Shown piece after piece: positions 30,645 to 41,464 of a stretch of DNA of 64,000 nucleotides (positions are counted from its first letter, which is position 1; each line of letters starts with the position of its first letter). The position numbers and the translations under genes are program-made. Under the pieces are notes generated by a model. The model did no database searches. It worked only from the letters and a program-made list of their open reading frames with translations, and was not told where the DNA came from. This stretch comes from Portunus trituberculatus (lineage: Eukaryota > Arthropoda > Malacostraca > Decapoda > Portunidae): assembly GCF_017591435.1 (NCBI RefSeq), contig NC_059289.1, forward strand, positions 8,056,837 to 8,120,836, read 5' to 3'.

Positions 30645-32261
30645 ACTGGTGTACGTGAAGGTTTTTTTTTTTTTTTTTTTTTCTTTATCATCACCGTTAA
30701 TGCAATCATCATCACTTTATTTCCTTAGAAGTGGAAGGTTAGTGTGGAAGATTTATTGCTACAATACACTAGCTGGGGCTGCACTGCGTTATCTGTGATA
30801 GGCTTGAGTGGCGCTCCTGCCTGGAAGAGAAAACCTGTGATGGCTGAGTTGTGTTTTTCGTGACAGTCGCTCCGGGGAGACTGATCAGAGTTGGTATGAC
30901 TAGAATACTAATACCATACCAACAGTTCTTATAGTTTTGAGGAGACCGAGGCCTCTGTGTACTGGATGGTGTTAAATATATGCATTATGAGGCACAATTC
31001 CATCTCAAGACTGTTAGAACTCGGGAATGTCAAACATGGACTGGACGAAGCCTAATCATTATCTCTATTTCTGTTGAAGGTCGCCAATTTTTCTTTACGT
31101 CTACCCTATGTTGTGAACCTCCATATCCACCATTATCTGTCTCATATTATTTATGTGAGATACACTATTGTAGCAATCCAAATGCTAAATTGTCAAATAT
31201 TGTTGGTTTGATACTTGGAACCCACAACATTCTATCAATTCTTGTCCAAAATGTAAAGTGCATCATGATTTACAAGTTATGTATCATTTAACGAATACTT
31301 GAAATTGGAATTAAGAATTGTTGAATTTATTTTATGAAATTTGTCAATAGGTACATTATGATAATCACGCTCGCAAGCTGTGTGGCAAAATTATCAATCA
31401 TCTACGTAACTGGGTATCGAATTGTACTATGCTAGACTAATGGGATACTTTCAGGCGGCCTTCATCGTTATGTTAGAAAAGACAACTCTAAAACTCACAA
31501 CGTCCCTTTATTAAGTTAGATAATGAGAGTTTAGTAAGCAGTACTAAGGCTTCCACGGCGTGTGGCTTCTGTTCACGAGCGTCTGTTGGTCTGCATTCCC
31601 GGGGCGGCTCCGAGGTTTCTACTTGTAAGAAGAGAAATGTGTATGTAAAAAAGAAATATTTATATTGAAAATTTATAGATGTTATAATACTGTAAATCAC
31701 TGTACGGGACTGAATAAAAAAATATCAATCATTCATTATTTTATCTATCTTCGGTTCGTGCATCCCCTCTCCTATTCCTTCTTTATCTTTATATAGTCCC
31801 TCAGCCAGCAGGTAAGTTACAATCTCCGTAAGATTTAAGAAACTTATGTAAAAGGGTAGACCGTAGAAAGTGGAGAGACCGTCAGAGATTGTGTTGTAGC
31901 GTATAACTGCCACTCTTGCACAATACTGTCAAGCAAAGCGGCAGACTCAGATAGACAGGAGGCAAACAGGGTGAAGGACAGGCACTAGCTCAATTACTAG
32001 GCCTTTTATTTACAGAAAGACACGCTACACACTCACAATTCTCTCGGTCACACACTCCGGGCGACACAGGAATGTCAAGAGAACGTCACATTGTCTTTTC
32101 ATTACGTTCCAGGAAAGTGTCATTGTCACAAACTCACATACACGTCGCACAGACGGAGAGGGAGAAGCGAGGGCGAACGAGAGAAAAAGGACCTATACTG
32201 CTGACTTCTTGGGACTCGATCGAATCCTCGCGATTGAGACTGTCACTGTAGTATGCTGTAA

Positions 32262-32782
32262 AGGCGGGTTCACACGTGTCAATATGCGACTGAAATTGCA
32301 AGTCGCTAGAAGTATTGACTGCCGCCTCCTAGTCGGAACACATTCAAACATAGCGATTAGGAAGTATTGGCTGGTTGGAAGACCAGGCAGATGTCTTCCT
32401 CTGGTGACGATGACGATTGCGATCAAATTAAATAATCACAATTAAGTATTCACTCCTCACCAACACCATGCAGAGAGGGAAGCAGTCATCAGAGAGTGAC
32501 AGCTATCTCATCAAAAGCCAATCTTCATAAGCTTTTTTGCTGTAGAATTCGTTTTTAGGATCCCAGATGTGCTCTTTTTCCCTCACAACTCCAAAATCTT
32601 CTCTACATCGACACCACATTTTCAAACCTTTCTCCGTGATATCACAACGTAAACAAAGTCGCAAATCGACTGAAGAAGACTAACATGTTGGTCTTGTTTT
32701 GCGGCTTTTTTCCAGTCCAGTCCAGTCGGAAACTCAACCGATCTGTAATTTCACTCGCATATTGGCAAGTGTGAACCCGCCT
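32262..32782. mobile_element. PIF/Harbinger-like MITE with TAA target duplication
   Basis: 521 bp. Left end AGGCGGGTTCACACGTGTCA, then ATATGCGACTGAAATTGC; right end ...TTTCACTCGCATATTGGCAA, then GTGTGAACCCGCCT. These are imperfect inverted repeats of about 40 bp. TAA flanks both ends (32259-32261, 32783-32785). No transposase frame. Same superfamily signature as 25587-26208 but a different family. Confidence 0.85.
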
Positions 32783-33072
32783 TAACTCACAAACTGCAAT
32801 TCTTATTGGTACCAGCTGGCTGACTGCGCAGCTCATTTTCCGCGTCTCATATGAACATCAGAAGAAAGAAAAAAAAACTACGTTCTTTCAATTGCAGCCT
32901 CTTATATATTTAACTTTTAAGTGATTGGACGGTGATTGGCCAGCGAAAGTCATCGTCTCATCGAAGAATGCAATGCCTGAGTATGTCACAGCCTGCCACT
33001 TTCTGGTGCCTGTCATCTTTTAGTGAGTACTATTCTTTTATGCAGACGCTACTGTAATTTTATCTTGTACAC

Positions 33073-33108
<36 letters not shown>

Positions 33109-33111
<3 letters not shown>

Positions 33112-35095
33112 ATTGATTGATACATTTATTATTGAATTAATAAATAAATACAACAGAGGAGGAGGATGGGCCTTGCCATCCACCCCCTGGCCAAACAAAG
33201 ACTTAAGGTTAAAGTATCAAAAATATATAAATAGACAGTATAGGCTACATAACAAGGATACAAGTACTTCAATGAATAAATACAGATATTGCACATCTTA
33301 TTGCATAAACATCTTACAGTCTGGGAGCAAACTGAGGATATTCCCTGAGTATATCCCTCAGAGTGGTTCACAGAGCAACGATGGACACCTACTACAAGCG
33401 CAAACACCTATGGAAAGCAAACACCTATGGGCCGCCACCATGGCAGTAAAGGCCATGCCAATCCTTCGGATTGGTGAATCTTCAACAACAACAACAACAA
33501 CAACAACAACAACTCAGTGGTTGAGTCTAGGAGATGGTCAATGAGGCTATGCAAGTCATGTTGACCTTGTGGCCTAAACTTAGCAATGAGAGGACATTCC
33601 ATGATATAATATATGACGCAGAGTGTGTCCCCTTGGTGCAGCACACAGCACACACCAGGAGAAGCACTTACTTCCCAAAAGTATTTGTAAGCTAATCTGA
33701 GCCTCATTGCCACCCTGTCGTGTGATGCAGTGTGTCTCTCGTAGGTGTAAGCACAGCTCTGGGAAACACGTGCATAGTGAAGACTATACTGCCACTGCCC
33801 CTATGGCAACAAAGTTCCAACTGATCACTAATGTTACTAGGTACAAAGTCCTTAATGCTATTCTTCACATAGCCCAGAGTGTACTCAGTGCCAGGGTCCA
33901 CTGTGTCATCTCGGAGGGCACATTGAGCAAGGCGGTCTGCTTTCTCATTTAACGGGATACCCACATGAGAGGTTATCCAGGTGAAATGGACCGTGGCACC
34001 AGCACCTTCTAGGGCGTGGATGAGATCAAGACACTTATTAACTAGATCACAGTCCATGGGGGAGGCGGATTGAAGGCCATACAATGCAGTCTGACTGTCA
34101 ATAAAGAAATAAATATTCTTTTGGAGAGGTGCCACAGTATGGAGCGTCTCCAGTACAGCATGTAGAAGATACTCAGGCAAAATCTTGACAAAAACCAAGC
34201 TCTCTCACGGGGACTTATAGCAAAGGCTCAGCCATTAAATTTAGTTGAGACTTATAGAACTTAAATGAAAGGGGAACTAAAACAATAAATTATACCTTGA
34301 GGTAACTTACAATATTAAAGACTCAGGTACATATTTATATTCTTAACACAGCATACAGTTCTGCTCTAGTGGAAGACATGTGTTCAAGGAGCCGCCTGGA
34401 AACCTCGGTGTCAGTGAAGTGACTGGCAGAGATGTAGTCGCGGATGAACAGCCCACATCCGGACCTACTGCCATTGACTGACCCATCACAATAAACATGA
34501 ATAGCCTGAACGTGTGGGTACTTGGACAATTTAGTATGAACATGTCTTGCAGCACATGAGGGAGTCAGTCCCTCTTGGGCTGATGCAGAGAGTGAATATC
34601 AACACTGACACGATGAGGGTTCCAGGCAGGTTGCAGCGGTGACATAACAACGTTAATACAAGCCTTGGCTACACCTATACTTGTCAGTACTCCCAAGATC
34701 TTCCTGAGGTATGGTGTTGTTGGAGTCCAAGGATCATGATACAGGGGGTCACTGATTCCTTTAGAGAGTCAGAGCCCGTGCATAGCATCCGACTAATTGT
34801 GCGACAAGTAATTTCCTGTACCCTACACATAATACTTGGCAGGTGCAGTTCAGCTCTGAGGACTTCAATCCGTGCAGTCCTGGGGCATCCCAAGATTATC
34901 CGCATGGCTTCATTTTGAACAAGCTCCAGAGGACGGAGTTGGGTGGCACTAAACTGTATTAAAACAGGGGCGGCATAATCAATAAGGGACCGTATGACAG
35001 ATATAAAGAACATTCTTAGGACTGGAATGCCAGCCCCCAGCCTGTTTGCTAGCCGTGGCAGACAGAGGTCTCGAATAGTCACTGTGGATGGCTTG
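33109..35095 (-). mobile_element. 5'-truncated LINE with RNase H domain (I/R1/LOA-like group)
   Basis: Reading down from 35095: thumb/C-terminal reverse transcriptase part (LPRLANRLGAGIPVLRMFFI, RSLIDYAAPVLIQFSATQL, RPLELVQNEAMRIILGCPR), then an RNase H domain in two pieces: IHVYCDGSVNGSRSGCGLF with SSTRAELYAVL (34335-34529) and FFIDSQTALYGLQSASPMD, TWITSHVGIPLNEKADRLA (33704-34198). These hold the D..., E, D and ...H/D catalytic pattern of RNase H. The two pieces are separated by about 130 bp of unrelated AT-rich sequence (34199-34330) and frameshifts, so the copy is dead. The 3' end is AATC repeats (33109-33120), next to a (GA)n tract. The polymerase core is missing. Confidence 0.85.
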
Positions 35096-36480
35096 AAGGG
35101 AAGAAAGAGAGAGAGAAATCCATAAATAAATCATTTTAAGCCTTTCATTAGTCAAAAAGAGTAATAACAAAATACTAGTTATAAGTCCAAAAAGAAACAA
35201 AGTGAGCAAGATAACGTAAAACCGTCCCCATAATCAAGATGTTTAAAAAAAATCCTGCGGGTAAGACTGTCCCGAGAAAACACGTGGATAATGTTTTGGT
35301 TCCGCTGACTCGCTGAGGTGAGTGTCTCTGCCTCAGCACACGTGATTGACATGAGCCACAGGAAGAGGGATAAAAGAGCAAAAACAAAAGCAGCTCTGAA
35401 CTTTTTGGAGAGCCAGGTTAGTTGAAAGAAGGCGGCGTTTCTGTCTTGTCTCCTCCATTCCCTTTTCACTGTTCGTAAGATTTTTTTTTTTTTAATCCAC
35501 AGCGTGTCTTTATTATTTTCTCCCTACTTTGAATGCTGACGCTAACAGTGAGATAAGGGATAACTTTAAGATAACTTTGGTTTAATTTCGAGACAGCAGT
35601 TTGTGACCAAGGAGAGAGATGGGCACTACCATAGTATAGACATCCCGTCACCTACTTCTCAGCTGGCAAGTTGGGGGTTGCCAGCGGCCGTCAGATCTCA
35701 GACATGTACACTGTTACCAATATAGCGAAAGAACTCTTAGCCCAATTTCCCCCTTTGAGTTGTAAAGAAAATATTGAGAGAGAATGGAGGGCCTGGGTTA
35801 CAGCATAGAACAATAGAGGAATAACAAAACAGAAAGAGAGAGAGAGACGGGGGCGGATTTACACCAGAGAACGATAAAGGAATAACAAAACAGAGAGAGA
35901 TTATTTCATTAACATTATTTGAATAGTAAAGAAAATACCAAGAAAAGAGAGAAAGAGATTCTATCATATACACACACCACACATCCTAATAGTATAACAG
36001 AGAGAGAGAGAGAGAAAGTGAGTGAGTATTCTTTCGCTATATTGGCAACAGTGAACATCTGGCTGAGATCTGGCGATCGCTGGCAACCCCAAATCCAAGC
36101 AGCTGAGAGGTATGTGATGGGATGTCTGTAGTATAGTAGTGCCAAGAGATACACCAGATAGTAGTGAAAAGAATCATTTGGAAACATTCTCTATTGTATT
36201 GTCATGCAGTGATGGTGCGTGGCAGTCAGAAGTCGGTATTGGGCTTTTTTCATCCACAGAAAATAATTTGATATAAGTACACTGATGGCTGGGGTGTAGT
36301 GGTGTAGCACTAGCATGGTGGGCAGCAAGTTAGTGTCTTTCCACCATGGGCCAGCAGGGCTAAGAATGTGACTGATGTGTATGTGTGTAAGTGTGTGGTG
36401 GGTTGTCCAAGTCTCCTCCTATGGAATTGCCAGCCTGATATATAGAATAAATTGATGCCATGAGCCACATACTGAAGCCA
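35096..36480. other. Region between LINE and NUFIP1-like gene
   Basis: No coding exon supported. The main structure is a foldback element at 35615-36150. The segment CTCCGCCTCCCCAG at about 36488-36501 looks like a splice acceptor and would place a non-coding first exon of the next gene somewhere upstream. Confidence 0.6.
35622..36143. mobile_element. Foldback element with ~120 bp terminal inverted repeats
   Basis: Left arm 35622-35740 (GGCACTACC, GACATCCCGTCAC, TCTCAGCTG, GGGGTTGCCAGCG, CAGATCTCAG, CCAATATAGCGAAAGAA) is the inverted repeat of the right arm 36030-36143 (TTCTTTCGCTATATTGG, CTGAGATCTGG, CGCTGGCAACCCC, CAGCTGAGAG, GTGATGGGATGTC, GTAGTGCC). The roughly 290 bp interior holds a diverged duplication (GAGGAATAACAAAACAGA at about 35816 and AAGGAATAACAAAACAGA at about 35877). 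AGAGAT flanks both sides, one base out on each arm, and may be a target duplication. Confidence 0.75.
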
Positions 36481-36528
36481 TCCCCTGTCTCCGCCTCCCC
36501 AGATCAGGATTGAAGTGTGGACATAGCG

Positions 36529-38601
36529 ATGGAGGAAGATTGCTCCTTTGTGGCTCCAGGACACATCCCCACCAGGTGGCACCGGCCCCCTGGTCACCCG
36601 CAGAACCACCGAGGCTTCCACCACTCCCTGCCAAACCAAAGAAATGCCCAAGCCTACCAGAGCAACACCTGGGGCTACCAGAGTAGTGGCCAGGGATATC
36701 CCAGTGCTCCCCAGCATCACCATTACAACAGCCAGGCCTACCACAATAAGGCACAGGCTTACCAACAAGAAACATTCTCCTGTGGGCCTTGCAATCGCAC
36801 ATTCCACTCCAAGTACCAGTATGAGCAGCACCTCCAGGAACATGTCAAGTGCCCCTTCCCTGAGTGCAACCTGAATGCTCATCCAAAGGCCATCGAGAAA
36901 CACATAGACAACCAGCACCTCCTCGTCAACTTTGCCAACCTGCAGATCGATGACGAGGCGTGGGTTGCAGAGAGGAAGAGAAGGTTCCCCACCAGCCAGA
37001 GAGCTGAGCTTCGACGTGCCCAGCAGCTGGAGAAAGTCAAGCGTGGAGAGAAGCTGGGCAAGAGTCTCAAGCGCTTTGCTTCCAGAGGTGGGAGAGGGAA
37101 GGGCAGAGGAAGGGGAAGGGGAAGAGGTGGTGGTTGTGATGGTAGGGAGGGAAGTTGTGATAGTGGTGATGTGAAAAATGAGCAGAAGAGGCCAGCCAAT
37201 TCAGAGTGGAGTAACCAGCGAGGAAGGAAGAGAAAAAGAATGCTGCATGGTGGTAGGAAGGATAAAGTGGAGGAAGAGATTGAAAATAAGGAGAGAAATG
37301 TTAAAGCTGAGCCCTCCTGTGCCTTGAAGGAGGCACCACAGCATCAGAGGAGTACCCAGACAGCTGCTGCTCCCTTGCCAGACCCAGACTCTGATGAGGA
37401 GGATGCCAGGGATGGCATCCCGGCCTTTCGTGGCACCAGACATTTCTATGAGAGCACAGGAGAGATTAGCTACTTTGGCGTTAAATCTGGCACTGCCCCA
37501 GACAGTGCTGTGAAGGAGGAGGAAGTGAAGGAAGCAGCACTGTCTGAAGTGGTCATCAGTGATGAAGAGGACTGGGAAGAGAATGGGCCAAGAAATGTAA
37601 GCAGTGGTGGTGCTGCTGCTCAGTCCTCCATCCTTGTGCTTGGGGGTGCCTTGGGCAGCCTGATGGGTGCATACTCAGACTCTGAAGGAGACAGTGACTC
37701 TCCAGAATCAAGAACACTGGAGGCAGGGAGGCAGTGTGCCACTCAACACCAAAGCCAGAATGCCACAAACAACCAGCTGCCCTGCAAAACCCAAGCTGCA
37801 GAATGTGACATAACAAAGAAGGAAAGTAATGAGAGAAGTGCAGCAGCACCAGAACCTGTGACGACCACCACCACCACAGCAATAGCAGCAGTAGCAGCAG
37901 CACAACATGCAACCACCACCAAGATCACCAGGCAGCGAAGAAGGAAGAGGCACCCCAAGAATGGAATGCGCAAAGGGCCAAGGCCTCCTGGGGGAGTTCA
38001 CAGAAGCTTCCCAAAGAGACGCAAGACTCTGCTGGAGAGGCTGCTGCTTCCTGACGTCACAAGGGAGAGGAATATCATCCTTCAGTGTGTGAGGTTCATT
38101 ATTCAAAACAGCTTCTTCCTCCCAAAACACAGCACAGAGAAAGGAAAGGAGAAGGGAGAGAGAACAGCTGAAAAAGACAAAGAGGAACAAATGGAAGAAA
38201 ATTTGATAAGAGTAGTAGAAGAGGAGAAAATGAATCAAAAGGAAGAGAACAGCACAGGAGAGAGTAATGAAAGGAGCGAGGGCATGGAGACTCAGAGTCA
38301 GGGAGAGAAGGAAGGAAGAGAAACCAAAGAAAAGAATGAGGATGAGAGAAAGAAAGAAGAAAAGGGAGGGGATGAAGAAGGAAAAGAAAAGACTGAAACT
38401 ACCGGAGAGGAGCAGGAAAAGGAAAAGGATTTGGAAAGGAAGGAGAATAGTGAGGGAAAAGAAGATAATGAAGGAAAGAAGGAAACTGAGGATGAAAACA
38501 TGGAGGAGAGTACAAGAAATAATGGAGAGACAGAAGTGGAATTGATATGTGAGGAAGATGAACAAAAGCATGAAAATGGAAAAGAAGAGCAAGGAGTTTG
38601 A
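36529..38601 (+). CDS. NUFIP1: NUFIP1-like box C/D snoRNP assembly factor
   Basis: 690 residues from the ATG at 36529; an in-frame GTG 12 bases upstream is not a likely start. Role in the family: RNA-binding scaffold that brings 15.5K/SNU13 and the R2TP chaperone to box C/D snoRNPs in the nucleus. Seen in order: a Gln/Tyr/His-rich N-terminus (to ~80), a C2H2 finger (Cys85, Cys88, His101, His105), a second CCHH pattern (Cys108, Cys113, His125, His130), a PEP-like segment AWVAERKRRFPTSQRAELRR (~144-163), an RGG-like stretch (~186-202), Gly/Glu-rich linker, SLMGAYSDSEGDSDS, then the C-terminal motif LLERLLLPDVTRERNIILQC and VRFIIQNSFF (~501-530), which in human NUFIP1 binds ZNHIT3. A tail of about 155 Glu/Lys-rich residues follows that has no counterpart in the human protein. 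The C/D-snoRNP motifs match, so the call is firm. The coding region is in one exon. Confidence 0.93.
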   Translation: MEEDCSFVAPGHIPTRWHRPPGHPQNHRGFHHSLPNQRNAQAYQSNTWGYQSSGQGYPSAPQHHHYNSQAYHNKAQAYQQETFSCGPCNRTFHSKYQYEQHLQEHVKCPFPECNLNAHPKAIEKHIDNQHLLVNFANLQIDDEAWVAERKRRFPTSQRAELRRAQQLEKVKRGEKLGKSLKRFASRGGRGKGRGRGRGRGGGCDGREGSCDSGDVKNEQKRPANSEWSNQRGRKRKRMLHGGRKDKVEEEIENKERNVKAEPSCALKEAPQHQRSTQTAAAPLPDPDSDEEDARDGIPAFRGTRHFYESTGEISYFGVKSGTAPDSAVKEEEVKEAALSEVVISDEEDWEENGPRNVSSGGAAAQSSILVLGGALGSLMGAYSDSEGDSDSPESRTLEAGRQCATQHQSQNATNNQLPCKTQAAECDITKKESNERSAAAPEPVTTTTTTAIAAVAAAQHATTTKITRQRRRKRHPKNGMRKGPRPPGGVHRSFPKRRKTLLERLLLPDVTRERNIILQCVRFIIQNSFFLPKHSTEKGKEKGERTAEKDKEEQMEENLIRVVEEEKMNQKEENSTGESNERSEGMETQSQGEKEGRETKEKNEDERKKEEKGGDEEGKEKTETTGEEQEKEKDLERKENSEGKEDNEGKKETEDENMEESTRNNGETEVELICEEDEQKHENGKEEQGV

Positions 38602-38982
38602 GAGAGAACCAGAATAAGATGGAACTGTTATAAAAGAAAAGTGTAGGAGTCGTGTGTAGGAAATTGTGAGAAAGAAAAGTATAAAGCAAGATGAAGGAAA
38701 TAAAACTGGAGGTGATTGTGAAGAGAGTGCTTGTAGATAAGAGAAATAATGTGAAGAGAAGAAAGAGATGGAAAGGAAAACTGGAGGGAGTGAAATGAAA
38801 AAAGGAAACTAAAATACTTTCTTGATAATTAATTGTAATGTGAGAAGTATGTTGCAAATTAAAAAGATGGATGTGGAATTATATTGTATTGTAATATGAA
38901 TGTAATGTAATGTATTGTTATATACTTGCAGCTTTTGTCAAATAGAATTCTGATTTATTTGGAAACTTTCATTTTATGCACC

Positions 38983-38988
38983 AATAAA
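38983..38988 (+). terminator. Probable NUFIP1-like poly(A) signal
   Basis: AATAAA about 380 bp after the stop codon, in GCACCAATAAAAGCAAGG. Confidence 0.6.
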
Positions 38989-39476
38989 AGCAAGGCAAGA
39001 GAATTGACGAATAGTGAAATCACTGGAACACTTTAGGGACTGCTGACTGATAGAGTAGAAATAAACTTCATATGAATGGCTGAGGAAACAATGAAGAAGA
39101 AACAGACTGACAGCATGAAAAAAATAAGGGAAGCTGCAAGAAACCATCAGGAAAATTTCTATCAGATCCTCTCATAACCCACACAACTCTAGACAATGTA
39201 CATTTAAAAGCTTCAGTAACCTTTCACAACCATTACTCTTCTATCCTTGTACAGAATTATCCTCACTGCAGAACAGTACAAGTACCAAAGACCAGTCAGT
39301 AGATACTCACAAACAATACTCTTCATCTCTTCCACAAATTTACTTACTGCAGGTGGAAAAGGGAGCTGCTACAAACTTTTACCACGTGGTATTAATTAAG
39401 CCCTTCAGCATCATTTCATAAACAATAATAGCCTTAAGAAAAGAAACATTTGCAAGTACACGTCTCTCTTGGACAG

Positions 39477-40578
39477 ATGTGGCAGCTCCTCCCAGTGAGA
39501 CCAGCCAGAACAATGGTACGAGGGAGGTCACGGCATCAGTGGTAAGGTCAGCCTGGGCTGCAGCACAGGAGTGGACTGCAGCATGGAAGGCAGGCTCCAG
39601 TCAGCTGAGGACAGTGGTGGATGGTCTGGAAGGTCTCGGGACAGACTCTGTGCCTGCGCATAAAGTCCATGAGGCGGCCAAGGGAGTTCATGGTGCCCTT
39701 GTTAAGATGGTGAGTGGTGGTTATGATGGTGGTGGTGGTGGTGGTGGTTGACTGACTGAGCCCTGGTGATCCCTGGGAGAAAGAGACTCACGGACCACAC
39801 TAGTACACCACAGGACTCTGGCACAGCACAGCTGGCCACATGAGGATGAGTGAAATAATGATGATGGCAGTAGTGTTAGTGGTGATGACAGGTTGCGATG
39901 CTCCGTGCTCTGTGTTACAGCGAGGCAGTGTGGCGGCGATGGCTGGCCTGCTGGAACAACTCAGGAAGCTGGAGGAAATTGAGAAGAAGAAGGAGGGTGG
40001 TGGAGCACCTCTCTTTTCTACTCTCACCCTTCACCACATGGGTAGGTGTTGAGTGTTGGTCCATCACAGTTGTTCCAGGAGCTACTGGTGTGTGTTCAGT
40101 GATCAGTGTTCAGTTAGTGAGAGGGAGTGGGTCTGTTGATTTCATGTGGTTACTGTTTTGAATGTTTAAAATCTCTTTTGTTCTCTATCTTTTTACATCC
40201 TGGAAACACTATCTATCAATTCATCTTTCTATCTATCTTTCTATCTTTCTATCTATCCAATCTATGCATCTGTCTGCTTGTTTGCTTTTCTCTGCATATG
40301 CATGGAGAAATACAGACATTAATATTCACACTCCTCTCCTCTCTTTATCCCTCCCCTTACCTCCTCCCATTCTTCTCTCCTTAGTACTGGTTCTGACAAG
40401 TGTCCACAATGACTATGAGTGCGAAACACGAATGAAGGAGGCAGCCTGTCACCCGCTGCCCTCAGCCTGCTCCCCAGAGGCCCTCAGCTCAGCATATGCA
40501 CTGTGGACACACCTGACTCACCTTCCACCCCACCACTACCCACTCAAGACACTACTGCGGGAGACACAACAGCTTTAG
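39477..40578 (+). CDS. CINP: CINP-like (CDK2-interacting protein) gene, 5' end missing
   Basis: Three exons: 39477-39709, 39921-40041, 40385-40578. Phases join cleanly (phase 0, then phase 1), acceptors CTTGGACAG, GTGTTACAG and CTCCTTAG, donors GTGAGT and GTAGGT. In vertebrates CINP is a small nuclear protein that binds CDK2/CDC7 and ATRIP in replication and the ATR checkpoint, and also acts in ribosome maturation. Matches by eye: VVRSAWAAAQEWTAAWKAG with the human helix around ADWHNLILKWE; EQLRKLEEIEK followed by PLFSTLTLHH against PLFHTWPTTH; and the C-terminal YALWTHLTHLP with LKTLLRETQQL against SMWLHQPYV and ESMLLETGH. Visible part about 181 residues (human 212). No ATG starts exon 1 in frame; the frame is open back to 39422 only, so a first coding exon is missing upstream. 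AATAAA at 41224 may end the transcript. Confidence 0.8.
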
Positions 40579-41223
40579 GCTTGTGAAAGGGAAGGATAGA
40601 GTGGTGTAGTTGTCTACTGAAGGAGTTTATCTGGAAGAATCCTTGGGAAGGTATTCATTGTAGTGTCCCTTGGAGTAAATTTGTAGTCCCCATAAGAAAG
40701 AGTGATGCAGTGATTGAAGAGATAGATTTTTAGTTCCCTTTAAAAGAAAAAAAAAAATGAATGATTGATAGAAGAGAAATAAGCTAGTAGTACTCACAAG
40801 AGGGAGAGAGAGAGAGAAAGAATTAAGTGATGAGAGAAACTGACTTGTAGTTCTTGTAATAGAGTGACAGGAGAGATATAAGCTTCCAGTCCACATTAGA
40901 AAGAGTAGGAATGAATAATTGACTGACAGGAGAGAGAGAAAGAGAGAGAGAGAGAGGTTTGCATGTCCCATTTGAGTGATACAGTAATAAGATGATAAAA
41001 GACACACATGACAGAAGGAAAGCTTAGATAAATAGACTTGGGCTGATAAGCAATGAAGAAAAAACTGGCAGGTATGAGTGATGGATATGAGAGATCTGAA
41101 TAACCCTGCAGTGGAATCATAGACAAGATATGAGGTCAGAGGAGGAGTTTATAAATATGCGTTGTATTTATTCCGTATTGGCTTCACTGATTATGATGCG
41201 GTAAAAAAAAGAGAAAAAAAGAA

Positions 41224-41229
41224 AATAAA
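41224..41229 (+). terminator. Possible CINP-like poly(A) signal
   Basis: AATAAA about 645 bp after the stop codon and 235 bp before the LSM1 start codon. Confidence 0.4.
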
Positions 41230-41464
41230 TCGATCTTAATGTATGTACTTTTTATAACCCAATTTAAGTACAAGAGTTGGTTCATGTTCAATATGGTACA
41301 AGTTTGGATAAGATAGTCAAGTACCGTTGGAAAGCCACACTGCTCCATCACCGATCACATCAAAATCACCCAGTCAGACACTCAGACAATCACCCTGTCT
41401 CACTTAGTGACGGTCAGACCACGAGCGGGGGAGGTGTTTGTTTCTTTCAGTCTCTGCAGGCAAC

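Larger units (their letters stand above)
29087..33108. other. Intergenic stretch, mostly unassigned
   Basis: No gene could be supported. Holds microsatellites, one exon-like segment (29669-29795), a foldback of (GA)n/(TC)n, and a PIF/Harbinger-like MITE. A 62-codon frame at 31725-31913 (-) is unassigned and has no partner exons. Confidence 0.6.

Noticed and set aside
31725..31913. 62-codon minus-strand frame near 31.8 kb
   Set aside because: It looks protein-like in composition, but has no partner exons or recognisable domain. Probably part of an old repeat.
37708..38592. A 294-codon open frame on the minus strand
   Set aside because: It is the antisense shadow of the purine-rich tail of the NUFIP1-like gene, made of Phe, Leu and Ser. 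The same applies to the 202-codon antisense frame at 36310-36918.
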